Below, piece by piece: positions 9,013-16,994 of a stretch of 64,000 bases of DNA. Origin of the DNA: Xanthomonas sp. 10-10 (lineage in GTDB: Bacteria; Pseudomonadota; Gammaproteobacteria; Xanthomonadales; Xanthomonadaceae); the NCBI RefSeq assembly GCF_040182365.1, contig NZ_CP144460.1, forward strand, positions 3,720,001 to 3,784,000. The letters run 5' to 3'. The notes under the pieces are model-generated. The model was not told the origin of the DNA. It did not search any database and saw only the letters and a program-made list of their open reading frames with translations. How positions within the stretch are numbered: the stretch's first letter is position 1; every line of letters starts with the position of its first letter. Both the position numbers and the translations under genes were made by a program.

Positions 9013-10764
9013 TCAGACCTGCTTGGGGCGCACCTGTACGTGTACTTCGGCCAGTTGATCGGCGGCGATCGGCGACGGGGCGTCGGTCATCAGGTCCTGC
9101 GCGCCGGTGGTCTTGGGGAACGGGATCACGTCGCGGATCGAGTCGGTGCCGGCCATCAGCGCGGCGATCCGGTCGATGCCGAAGGCGATGCCGCCATGCG
9201 GCGGTGCGCCGTAGTTCAACGCATCCAGCAGGAAGCCGAACTTGGCGCGCGCTTCTTCTGCGCCGATGCCCAGCAACTCGAACACCGCGCTCTGCATGTC
9301 CGGGCGGTGGATACGGATCGAACCGCCGCCGATTTCATTGCCGTTGAGCACCATGTCGTAACCGCGCGAGACCGCGGTGCGGGCGTTGGCGCGCAGGTCG
9401 GCGATGTCGTCCACCGCCGGCGCGGTAAAGGGATGATGCAGGGCCACGTAGCGCTGCGCCTCCTCGTCCCATTCGAACATCGGGAAGTCGGTGACCCACA
9501 GCGGCGCCCAGCCATCGGCGATCAGCTTGAAGTCCTTGCCGGCCTTCAGGCGCAGCGCGCCCATGAAATCGGACACCTTGTTGTAGCCGCCGGCGCCGAA
9601 GAACACGATGTCGCCGTTGCCTGCACCCACGTGCTTGAGCAGCGCGGCAAAGGCTTCTTCGCTGAAGAACTTGGCGATCGGCGAGCTGACTTCGCCGGTC
9701 TCCGACAACTTGATGTAGGCCAGGCCCTTGGCGCCGTACTTGGCGGCGTGCGCGGCGTACTCGTCGATCTGCTTGCGGCTCAGCGTTGCGCCACCGGGGA
9801 TGCGCAGCGCGGCCACGCGGCCGTCGGCATCGTTGGCGGCGGCGGTGAACACCGGGAATTCGCTGGTCTTGACCAGTTCGGCCACGTCGACCAGTTCCAG
9901 CGCGATACGCAGGTCCGGCTTGTCCGACCCATAGCGACGCATCGCCTCGGCCCAGGTCATGCGCGGGAACTGCGCGGCCAGCTGGACATCGACCACTTCC
10001 TTGAAGATGGCGCGGATCATGTCTTCGACAAAATCCTGCACGTCGCGCTCGCGCACGAAGGCAAATTCCATGTCGAGCTGGGTGAATTCCAGCTGGCGAT
10101 CGGCGCGCAGCGCTTCGTCGCGGAAGCAGCGCGCGATCTGGTAGTAGCGGTCGAAGCCGGCCACCATCAGGATCTGCTTGAACAGCTGCGGGCTCTGCGG
10201 CAAGGCGTAGAACTCGCCCGGATGCATGCGCGCCGGCACCAGGAAGTCGCGCGCGCCTTCCGGGGTGGCCTTGGTCAGGATCGGGGTTTCGATGTCCTGG
10301 AAATCGCGTGCGTCCAGATGCCGGCGCAGCGCCTGCACCAGCTTGATGCGGGTGCGCTGCATGCGCTGCATTTCCGGACGGCGCAAATCGAGATAGCGAT
10401 ACTTCAGGCGGGTTTCTTCGCCCGGGTTCTCGTGCGCATGGAAGGGCAGCGGCGCGGCCTTGTTGAGGATGCTGATGCGGGTGGCGATCACTTCGACCTT
10501 GCCGCTGCGCAGCTTGTCGTTGACCGCATGCCGCGCACGCACCACGCCTTCGACCTGCAGCACGTCTTCGTAGCCCAGGCTGGCGGCCACCGGGAACACC
10601 TCGGCGTTCTCCGGCTCCACCGTCACCTGCACGATGCCCTCGTGGTCGCGCAGGTCGATGAAGCACACGCCGCCCAGGTTGCGGGCCACGTCGGTCCAGC
10701 CGGCGAGAGTGACGGTTTGGCCGATCAAGGTCTCGTCGACCAGGCCGCAGAAGTGGGTACGCAT
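9013..10764 (-). CDS. aspS: Aspartyl-tRNA synthetase
   Basis: Class IIb aminoacyl-tRNA synthetase of the bacterial type; 583 aa from ATG at 10764 ([20 protein letters not shown]). The N-terminal OB-fold anticodon-binding domain is followed by motif 2 ([31 protein letters not shown]) and the GAD insertion domain. Motif 3, [14 protein letters not shown], lies near the C-terminus. The open frame extends to 10857 but the family start is clear. It lies divergently upstream of the DUF3011 gene. Confidence 0.97.
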   Translation of the reverse strand: MRTHFCGLVDETLIGQTVTLAGWTDVARNLGGVCFIDLRDHEGIVQVTVEPENAEVFPVAASLGYEDVLQVEGVVRARHAVNDKLRSGKVEVIATRISILNKAAPLPFHAHENPGEETRLKYRYLDLRRPEMQRMQRTRIKLVQALRRHLDARDFQDIETPILTKATPEGARDFLVPARMHPGEFYALPQSPQLFKQILMVAGFDRYYQIARCFRDEALRADRQLEFTQLDMEFAFVRERDVQDFVEDMIRAIFKEVVDVQLAAQFPRMTWAEAMRRYGSDKPDLRIALELVDVAELVKTSEFPVFTAAANDADGRVAALRIPGGATLSRKQIDEYAAHAAKYGAKGLAYIKLSETGEVSSPIAKFFSEEAFAALLKHVGAGNGDIVFFGAGGYNKVSDFMGALRLKAGKDFKLIADGWAPLWVTDFPMFEWDEEAQRYVALHHPFTAPAVDDIADLRANARTAVSRGYDMVLNGNEIGGGSIRIHRPDMQSAVFELLGIGAEEARAKFGFLLDALNYGAPPHGGIAFGIDRIAALMAGTDSIRDVIPFPKTTGAQDLMTDAPSPIAADQLAEVHVQVRPKQV

Positions 10765-10921
10765 CGAAAGCTCCGCTGAAAACCCGACGCAGGCAGCGCC
10801 GGAAAGCCGGATATTCTGGGGCCGGCGGCCGGCAGGAGCAAATGCGGCGACGGTCACCGGCGCTTAAGTCAGCGCCCGGCTGAATAGGCGCCATGCCCCT
10901 CCCGTCACCAAGGACGTCACG

Positions 10922-11698
10922 ATGCTGCGCACCGCCCTGCTGATCTCCGGCTTCAGTCTTGCCGCCCTCGCGGGCGCCCTGGCCAGCCACCCCGCCGCCG
11001 CGCAGGACCGCGGTTTCAACGGCCCCAGCATCACCTGCTCCAGCAACGACAACCGCCGCCGCGAGTGCGACACCCCGTTCCGTGGGCGCGCGGCCCTGGT
11101 GGAAAACATCTCCGGCACGCGTTGCATCGAAGGCCGCAACTGGGGCAGCGACCGCGGCCGGGTCTGGGTGGACAACGGCTGCCGTGGCCGCTTTGTCGAG
11201 GCGCGCGGCGGCTGGGGCGGTGGTGGCTGGAATGGCGGCGACGACCGCCCCGGCAATGCAGCCGCCGGCACCGTGCGTTGCGAAAGCCGCGACCAGCGCC
11301 AGGCCATCTGCAACACCGGCTGGCGGCGCGCGACGATCGTGCGCCAGCTCTCCGGCACGCCCTGCGTGGAGGGCCGCAATTGGCACCAGGAAAATGGCCG
11401 GATCTGGGTGGATGACGGCTGCCGCGCCGACTTTGCGCAGGCCCGTGGTGGTGGCTGGGATCGCGATGACGGCTACGGCGGCCGCGACGATCGCCCGCGT
11501 GGCGACTATTCGGTGACCTGCAGCAGCGACGACCGCCGCATGCGCACCTGCGATTGGGACGTACGCGCAGGCCGCCCGGTATTGACCCGCCAGTTGTCGG
11601 ACACCCGTTGCGAGGAAGGCCGCACCTGGGGATTCGACCCGCGCCGCTCCGCAGTCTGGGTCAACGACGGCTGCCGCGCACGGTTCGACGCGCGCTGA
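10922..11698 (+). CDS. Secreted DUF3011 protein with three repeats
   Basis: 258 aa with an N-terminal signal peptide (MLRTALLISGFSLAALAGAL, cleavage likely after AAAQ). Three copies of a 60-70-residue unit follow, each with the pattern CxS..R..C......LV..LSGT.C.EG..W, then a V/IWV(D/N)(D/N)GCRA.F close. They begin near residues 36, 118 and 197. Four cysteines per unit suggest disulfide-stabilised periplasmic or secreted modules. The linkers are Gly/Asp/Arg-rich (GGWGGGGWNGG). This matches DUF3011, of unknown function and common in Xanthomonadaceae. It is divergent from aspS. Confidence 0.85.
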   Translation: MLRTALLISGFSLAALAGALASHPAAAQDRGFNGPSITCSSNDNRRRECDTPFRGRAALVENISGTRCIEGRNWGSDRGRVWVDNGCRGRFVEARGGWGGGGWNGGDDRPGNAAAGTVRCESRDQRQAICNTGWRRATIVRQLSGTPCVEGRNWHQENGRIWVDDGCRADFAQARGGGWDRDDGYGGRDDRPRGDYSVTCSSDDRRMRTCDWDVRAGRPVLTRQLSDTRCEEGRTWGFDPRRSAVWVNDGCRARFDAR

Positions 11699-12126
11699 GC
11701 CGGTTCGACGCCTGGCCGCGCTGTCGCCGGGCTCCAGGCGCGCTGCCATGCACAGACACTCAGCGCCGCATTGCCGCACTACGGACATCTGCCCGGTCAC
11801 GCGGCCGGACAGATGCACAAGGCCGCGACGAAACCGGCGCGCAGCTGCGCCGACGATCGCCAGCTACCGGTCATCTGGCGCAACCTGGACTGCTGTCGAT
11901 TCGCGGCGCCCGACGCTGGAAAGGCATCGTCTGAGTCTCCGCCAGATAGGTTGGGGCACATGCCGTGCTCACTCTCTGCCCAGCCCCAGCCATGGGGCCA
12001 CGGGCCGGACCGGCGACTGCCGCAGCCAGTCTTTCTCACACTGCGTGGCGCCGCATCCAGCGAACGGGCCGCTGGTGTCACGGGGTGGAAACCCGATCAT
12101 CGCAGCGGGCGCCCGGCGCGCAGTGC
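11699..12126. other. Gene-free stretch after the DUF3011 gene
   Basis: 428 bp with no convincing gene on either strand. Long open frames on the minus strand read as arginine/alanine-rich shadows. No strong terminator was seen directly after the DUF3011 stop. Confidence 0.4.
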
Positions 12127-12690
12127 TCAGCCGCCCCACGGCGCGGGCGGCATTGCGACCGGCCGGGTGAGATCGAATGCCACCCGAAACAGCCGCCCAT
12201 CCGGACGACTGAGCTCGTACGCCACGCGCCGGCCTGGCTCGACCTCGATGGTCAAGGCGTTCTTCGACGAGGCCACGCCACCCGATCGCTTGCACACTGC
12301 AATCGAGTCGGCATCCACCGGAAATTCCTGACGGCTGGCGCTGCTTGCACCCGTGCTGTCGCCACCGTAGCTGGACAGTGCATCCGCGTTGCCGTCGGCA
12401 TGCCGATGGTCGTGCCTGAGCCGCGCAAGCCGGCGGACGGGGCAGCCGCCATGTGCGCGCCTGGTTGTCGCCCACATGGAAGGGCGCCCGCAATGCGCGC
12501 ACCGGCCCCTCGTTACCGCGCATGCATCATCAATGTCTTGCCAGCAAACAGACCAGGCATTGCCGATGCGGGCGCATCGAACAGCACGCAACCGGCGAAG
12601 ACCTGCCCGCAGGAGGCGGCGAGCGCGGCCGGAAAGCGATCGGCGGCGCGCCCGCGTGGCGCGCAGGAACTCCGTCGCGGTGGCGCAGCC
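12127..12690 (-). pseudogene. Frameshifted remnant of a secreted conserved hypothetical gene
   Basis: Three reading frames carry consecutive protein-like segments. Upstream frame: RFPAALAASCGQVFAGCVLF, ending GKTLMMHAR at a stop (12513-12515). Next frame, from about 12520: GPVRALRAPFHVGDNQARTW. Last frame, from about 12430 to the stop at 12127: RLRHDHRHADGNADALSSYG, SRQEFPVDADSIAVCKRSGG and EVEPGRRVAYELSRPDGRLF. Together they resemble one ~160-200-residue family with the pattern CG..FAG / F.VGDN..RTW / HDHRHADG / YGGD / RQEFP.D / EPG..FAYEL. At least two frameshifts are needed. The signal peptide and start were not found. Function unknown. Confidence 0.6.
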
Positions 12691-12764
12691 GCTAAACGCA
12701 GCGATCTTTAGCTACGGCCAGCGACGCAATTCCAGGCTGGCGACACGGCCAGGCCTGGCGGTGC

Positions 12765-13067
12765 TCACGCCTTGTCGGATGCCGGCTTGGCCGCGGCTGG
12801 TGCGGCCGGCTTGCCGTCACTGGCGGCCGCGGGCTTGGCGTCGCCGCTGCTGCTGGTTTCGGTGAGGTTCTTTTTCTTTTCTCCGGCCGACTTGAAATCG
12901 GTCTCGTACCAACCGTTGCCCGACAACCGGAACGACGGTGCGGTGACCTGGCGCTTGATGGCGTTGGCGCTGCAGGCGGGGCAGCTCTCCGGCACCGGGT
13001 CGGACATTTTCAGCAGCCGATCGAACTGGTGATCGCAGGCGGTGCACTGGAAGGCATAGATAGGCAT
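12765..13067 (-). CDS. FmdB family zinc-ribbon protein
   Basis: 100-aa small protein with the FmdB/CxxC-CxxC putative regulatory zinc ribbon: MPIYAFQCTACDHQFDRLLK with Cys8-x2-Cys11 and Cys29-x2-Cys32 (ESCPACSANAIKRQV). It continues through APSFRLSGNGWYETDFKS, then a low-complexity Ala/Lys/Pro tail. The start is ATG at 13067. In related genomes a gene of this type commonly lies near aspS; here the DUF3011 gene and the pseudogene lie between. Role unknown, presumed regulatory. Confidence 0.88.
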   Translation of the reverse strand: MPIYAFQCTACDHQFDRLLKMSDPVPESCPACSANAIKRQVTAPSFRLSGNGWYETDFKSAGEKKKNLTETSSSGDAKPAAASDGKPAAPAAAKPASDKA

Positions 13068-13226
13068 GGCACATCAAAAGGAAGGAACGCGAGGGCGCAG
13101 ATTCTAGAGCCAGTTCCACGCCGGCGCGCAGCATTGCGCGCCATCGGGTGAAACAGGCCACTGCAATCAAGCTGGTACAATTGCAAACGTGACCGACGCG
13201 CCTTTCTCCCCACGAGGGCCGCATAC

Positions 13227-14468
13227 GTGTTGCGGTTGACTGCGCTGTTGCTCGGCGTGGCCTTGCTGCTGACCGGCAGCGGGCTGCTGGGCACCCTGCT
13301 CGCCGTACGCGGTGGCCAAGCCGGCTTCGATGCACGCGCATTGGGGTTGATCATGTCCGGCTACTTCGCCGGCTTCTTTCTGGGCACATTCTTCGCACCG
13401 CCGCTGATCCGCCGGATCGGGCACATCCGCGCGTTCGCGTTTTACGCCGCACTGGCCGCGATCGCGGTGCTGCTGCATCCGATCTGGCTCAACCCGTGGG
13501 GCTGGGGCCTGCTGCGGCTCGTCACCGGCGCTGCGCTGGTCGGCCTGTACACGGTGATCGAAAGCTGGCTCAACGCCGAGCCGGACGCGCGCCGCCGCAG
13601 CCGGGTGTTTTCGGTCTACATGGCGATCAACCTGTCGGCATTGGCCCTGGGCCAGGTGTTGCTCAGCGCCGGCGATGCCACGGCGCCAGCGATGTTCACG
13701 CTCACCGCGATCCTGATCTGCGCGGCGGTGATGCCGGTGGTGACCACGCGGCTGATTCCGCCGGAGGTACCGCACGTGTCGCGGCTGCGGCTGGTGACGC
13801 TGTATGCGCTGGCGCCGGTGGCGACGATTGGCGCCGGCCTTTCCGGCCTTGCGATGGGCGCGTTCTGGGGCCTGCTGCCGGTGTACGCCAACCGCATCGG
13901 GCTGGATGCCGACGGCGTGGCGATGTTCATGCTCACTGCCATCGTGGGCGGTGCGGTACTGCAGTGGCCGATCGGGCGCATCAGCGATGGCCACGACCGT
14001 CGCATCGGCCTGGTCGCGGTCAGTGTGCTGGCCGCCGGCATCGCCATCGCCGCCGCGCTGCCGATGGTGCAGGCGCAGACGCAGGTGCTGTTCCTGCTGT
14101 TCTTCGTGTATGGCGGACTGGCGTTTTCGCTGTATCCGTTCGCAGTGGCGCACATGCTCGATTACCTGCCGCGCGAGGAGTTGCTGTCCGGCTGTAGCAG
14201 CCTGCTGCTGGTACACGGCGTGGGCGCGGCGATCGGCCCGGCGCTGGCGGGCGGAGCCATGCAGAAGTTCGGCCCGGCTGCGTTGCCGGTCTATTTCGCG
14301 GTGATGTTGCTGGCGCTGGCCGGCTTCACGCTGGCGCGCCTGCTGCGCTTCGAGCGCCTGCGCACCCACCCCATTGCATTCCGTCCGATGCTGCGCACCA
14401 CCCCCTCGGCGCTGGAACTGATGCCGGAAACCGATTCACCCTCCCCTCCCCAAAAGGAAGCACATTGA
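13227..14468 (+). CDS. MFS transporter, YcaD-like
   Basis: 413-aa major facilitator protein with about 12 hydrophobic helices. The N-terminus MLRLTALLLGVALLLTGSGL and the stretch VIESWLNAEPDARRRSRVFS match the YcaD/UMF2-like branch. The start is GTG at 13227. The stop overlaps the TTG start of the following glucosylglycerol gene, so the two are translationally coupled. In Stenotrophomonas a ycaD-type transporter gene is also described next to ggpPS, so a role in moving the osmolyte or its precursors is plausible but inferred. Confidence 0.85.
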   Translation: MLRLTALLLGVALLLTGSGLLGTLLAVRGGQAGFDARALGLIMSGYFAGFFLGTFFAPPLIRRIGHIRAFAFYAALAAIAVLLHPIWLNPWGWGLLRLVTGAALVGLYTVIESWLNAEPDARRRSRVFSVYMAINLSALALGQVLLSAGDATAPAMFTLTAILICAAVMPVVTTRLIPPEVPHVSRLRLVTLYALAPVATIGAGLSGLAMGAFWGLLPVYANRIGLDADGVAMFMLTAIVGGAVLQWPIGRISDGHDRRIGLVAVSVLAAGIAIAAALPMVQAQTQVLFLLFFVYGGLAFSLYPFAVAHMLDYLPREELLSGCSSLLLVHGVGAAIGPALAGGAMQKFGPAALPVYFAVMLLALAGFTLARLLRFERLRTHPIAFRPMLRTTPSALELMPETDSPSPPQKEAH

Positions 14469-16822
14469 TCGATCAAACACGACTCTCGAACACCTCATCC
14501 CTGACCCACCCCCGCCCGGATCCGGCCGTGATCCTGGCCACCGACCTGGACGGCACCTTCCTGGCCGGCTCCGCCGAACACCGTCACCAGTTGTATCGCC
14601 TGGTCGACCAGCATCCCGAGATCCGCCTGATCTTCATCACCGGGCGCGGACTCGAAGCGGTGATGCCCCTGCTCACCGACCCCACCATTCCCCGACCCGA
14701 CTATGTGGTGTGCGACGTCGGCGCCACCGTGGTGGACGGGCACACGCTGCAACCGCTGCAGCCCCTGCAATCGATGATCGACGCGCATTGGCCCGGCGAG
14801 CAGGTGGTGGCGCAGGCGATGCGCGCATTCCCGCAGCTGCAGCGCCAGGACGTGCCGCAGGAACGCCGCTGTTCGTATTTCTGCGACCCGGCCACGCTGG
14901 CGCCGCTGCGCGCGCAGATCGAGCAGGCCGCACGCGCGCTGGGCTGCGATGTGCTGTATTCGGCTGACCGCTATCTGGACATCCTGCCGCCGGACACCGA
15001 CAAGGGCCGCACCCTGGGCGCACTGGCGCGCCAGCTGGACCTGCCGCGCCAGCGCATCCTGGTGGCCGGCGACACCCTCAACGACCTGTCCATGTATCTG
15101 GCCGGTTTTCGCGGCGTCTGCGTGGGAGACTCGGAAGCGGCGTTGACGCAGGCAACCGCCCACCTGGACGCCACCTATCACGCCACTGCGCCCGGCTGTG
15201 GCGGCATCCTGGAGGCGATTGCGCACTTCGGCCTGCTTGCCGACGACGACCCGCATGTGCCGGCAGCGCAGGTCCCGCGCAAGGGCGGCGCGGACCTGGT
15301 GATGGTCTACCACCGGCTGCCGTATGACGAAGTGGTCGAACACGGCGAGCTGGTACGCCGCGCGCCGCGCTCGCCCAACGGCATCATTCCCTCGCTGCTG
15401 AGCTTCTTCCAAGGCGGCCAACGCGGATCGTGGGTGGCCTGGAGCGTGGACGACCCCAAGCGCAGGCCCTTCCAGACCCATACCGAAGTGGATGCGCAGC
15501 GCTACCCCACCCTCACCGCCGCGCGCGTGCCGCTGAGCAAGAACGAGGTGGATATCTTCTACAAGCGCTTTTCCAAGGAAGCGTTCTGGCCGATGCTGCA
15601 TGCGTTCTGGGAACGCGCGCGCTTCCGCGAGGACGACTGGCAGGTGTTTCTCGGCGTCAACCGCAAGTTTGCGCAAGCCACTTCGGCCGAGGCCGCGCAG
15701 GGCGCCACGGTGTGGATCCACGACTACAACCTGTGGATGGTGCCGGCGTACCTGCGGGAGTTGCGCCCGGATCTGAAGATCGCCTTCTTCCATCACACCT
15801 ACTTCCCGTCGGCCGACGTGTTCAACGTGGTCCCGTGGCGACGCGAGATCATCGGCAGCCTGATGTGCTGCGACTACATCGGCTTCCATATTCCACGGCA
15901 GGTGGAGAACTTCGTCGACGTGGTGCGTGGGGTGATGCCGGTGGAGCGCCTGGCGCAGGAAAGCTGCGCGCCGCGCTTTCTGACCTACGGCTGTGCGGTG
16001 GGCCTGGACACCATGACGACCTGCCTGCGCGTGGCAGATCGCGATGTCGCGCTGGGCGCGCATCCGGTGGGCACCGACCTGCGCCGCATCCGCGCGGCGC
16101 TGGGCAAACCGGACGTGCGCAACGATGTCTTCAAGCTGCGCCGCGAGATCGGTGCGCGCAAGCTGGTGTTGTCGGTGGAGCGGCTGGATTACACCAAGGG
16201 CACGCTGGCAAAGCTGGAAGCGTTCGAGCGCCTGCTCGACAGCCAGCCACAGCTGCTTGGCAAGGTTACCTTGCTGATGGTGTGCGTGCCGGCCGCACGC
16301 GAGATGACGGTTTATCGCACCTTGCAGACGCAGATCGAGCAGGCGGTGGGCCGCATCAACGGACGGTTCTCGCGGCTGGACTGGACCCCGGTGCGCTTCT
16401 TCGCCCAGGCGCTGCCATTCGAGCAGGTAGTGGCGCATTACGCCGCGGCGCAGCTGATGTGGATCACTCCGCTACGCGATGGGCTGAACCTGGTGGCCAA
16501 GGAATTCGTCGCGGTGCAAGGCATCGAAGGCGGCAGCGGCGTGCTGGTGCTGAGCGAATTTGCCGGTGCTGCGGCAGAACTCAAAGGCGCGGTGCTGACC
16601 AACCCGCACGACCCAGCCGATCTGGCGGCCGGCCTGTTGCAGGGGCTCTCGATGCCCGACGACGAGGCGGCCGGGCGCCTGCGCCAGCTGTACGACAGCG
16701 TGGAGTACTACACCATCGATCACTGGGGACGCGACTTCCTGGCGGCGGTGGCACGCAGCCGTGGCGCGCATGCGCGCCTGCCCGTGGCAGCAGCCAGCGC
16801 AGTGGCCGAGCCGGTCGACTAG
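14465..16822 (+). CDS. ggpPS: Fused glucosylglycerol-phosphate phosphatase/synthase (GgpPS)
   Basis: 785-aa bifunctional enzyme. The N-terminal HAD (IIB) phosphatase domain, about residues 20-255, shows ATDLDGTFL (nucleophile Asp27), the TGRG motif, KGRTLGALA and GDTLNDLSMY. The GT20 domain, about 275-760, shows VMVYHRLPYDE, WIHDYNLWMVPAYLREL, AFFHHTYFPSADVF, VERLDYTKG and PLRDGLNLVAKEFV. This HAD-GT20 order matches the glucosylglycerol osmolyte enzyme of Stenotrophomonas and Pseudomonas: ADP-glucose plus glycerol-3-phosphate to glucosylglycerol. The start is TTG at 14465, with AAAGGAAG just upstream, overlapping the MFS stop. A trehalose-phosphate activity is the alternative. Confidence 0.85.
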   Translation: MIDQTRLSNTSSLTHPRPDPAVILATDLDGTFLAGSAEHRHQLYRLVDQHPEIRLIFITGRGLEAVMPLLTDPTIPRPDYVVCDVGATVVDGHTLQPLQPLQSMIDAHWPGEQVVAQAMRAFPQLQRQDVPQERRCSYFCDPATLAPLRAQIEQAARALGCDVLYSADRYLDILPPDTDKGRTLGALARQLDLPRQRILVAGDTLNDLSMYLAGFRGVCVGDSEAALTQATAHLDATYHATAPGCGGILEAIAHFGLLADDDPHVPAAQVPRKGGADLVMVYHRLPYDEVVEHGELVRRAPRSPNGIIPSLLSFFQGGQRGSWVAWSVDDPKRRPFQTHTEVDAQRYPTLTAARVPLSKNEVDIFYKRFSKEAFWPMLHAFWERARFREDDWQVFLGVNRKFAQATSAEAAQGATVWIHDYNLWMVPAYLRELRPDLKIAFFHHTYFPSADVFNVVPWRREIIGSLMCCDYIGFHIPRQVENFVDVVRGVMPVERLAQESCAPRFLTYGCAVGLDTMTTCLRVADRDVALGAHPVGTDLRRIRAALGKPDVRNDVFKLRREIGARKLVLSVERLDYTKGTLAKLEAFERLLDSQPQLLGKVTLLMVCVPAAREMTVYRTLQTQIEQAVGRINGRFSRLDWTPVRFFAQALPFEQVVAHYAAAQLMWITPLRDGLNLVAKEFVAVQGIEGGSGVLVLSEFAGAAAELKGAVLTNPHDPADLAAGLLQGLSMPDDEAAGRLRQLYDSVEYYTIDHWGRDFLAAVARSRGAHARLPVAAASAVAEPVD

Positions 16823-16859
16823 CCACGCGCCGTTACGCGTTCGGCAATACGCGTAGTCA

Positions 16860-16896
16860 CACGCAAACGCCTGGGCTCTCCGGGCGTTTGTGTACT
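16860..16896 (+). terminator. Hairpin after ggpPS
   Basis: CAAACGCC (16864-16871) pairs with GGCGTTTG (16883-16890) around an 11-nt loop, with partial extension (ACACG/TGTGT) and a short T-rich tail. It is 40 bp past the ggpPS stop. A plausible intrinsic terminator. Confidence 0.6.
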
Positions 16897-16994
16897 TTAG
16901 GACAAGCGTGACGCTGGCCCATCGACGGCGCGGTCATGATCACGCAACGCAAGCGCGGCAGGCTGGGCGCTCTTCATCCTGCCCATGGATCGCA

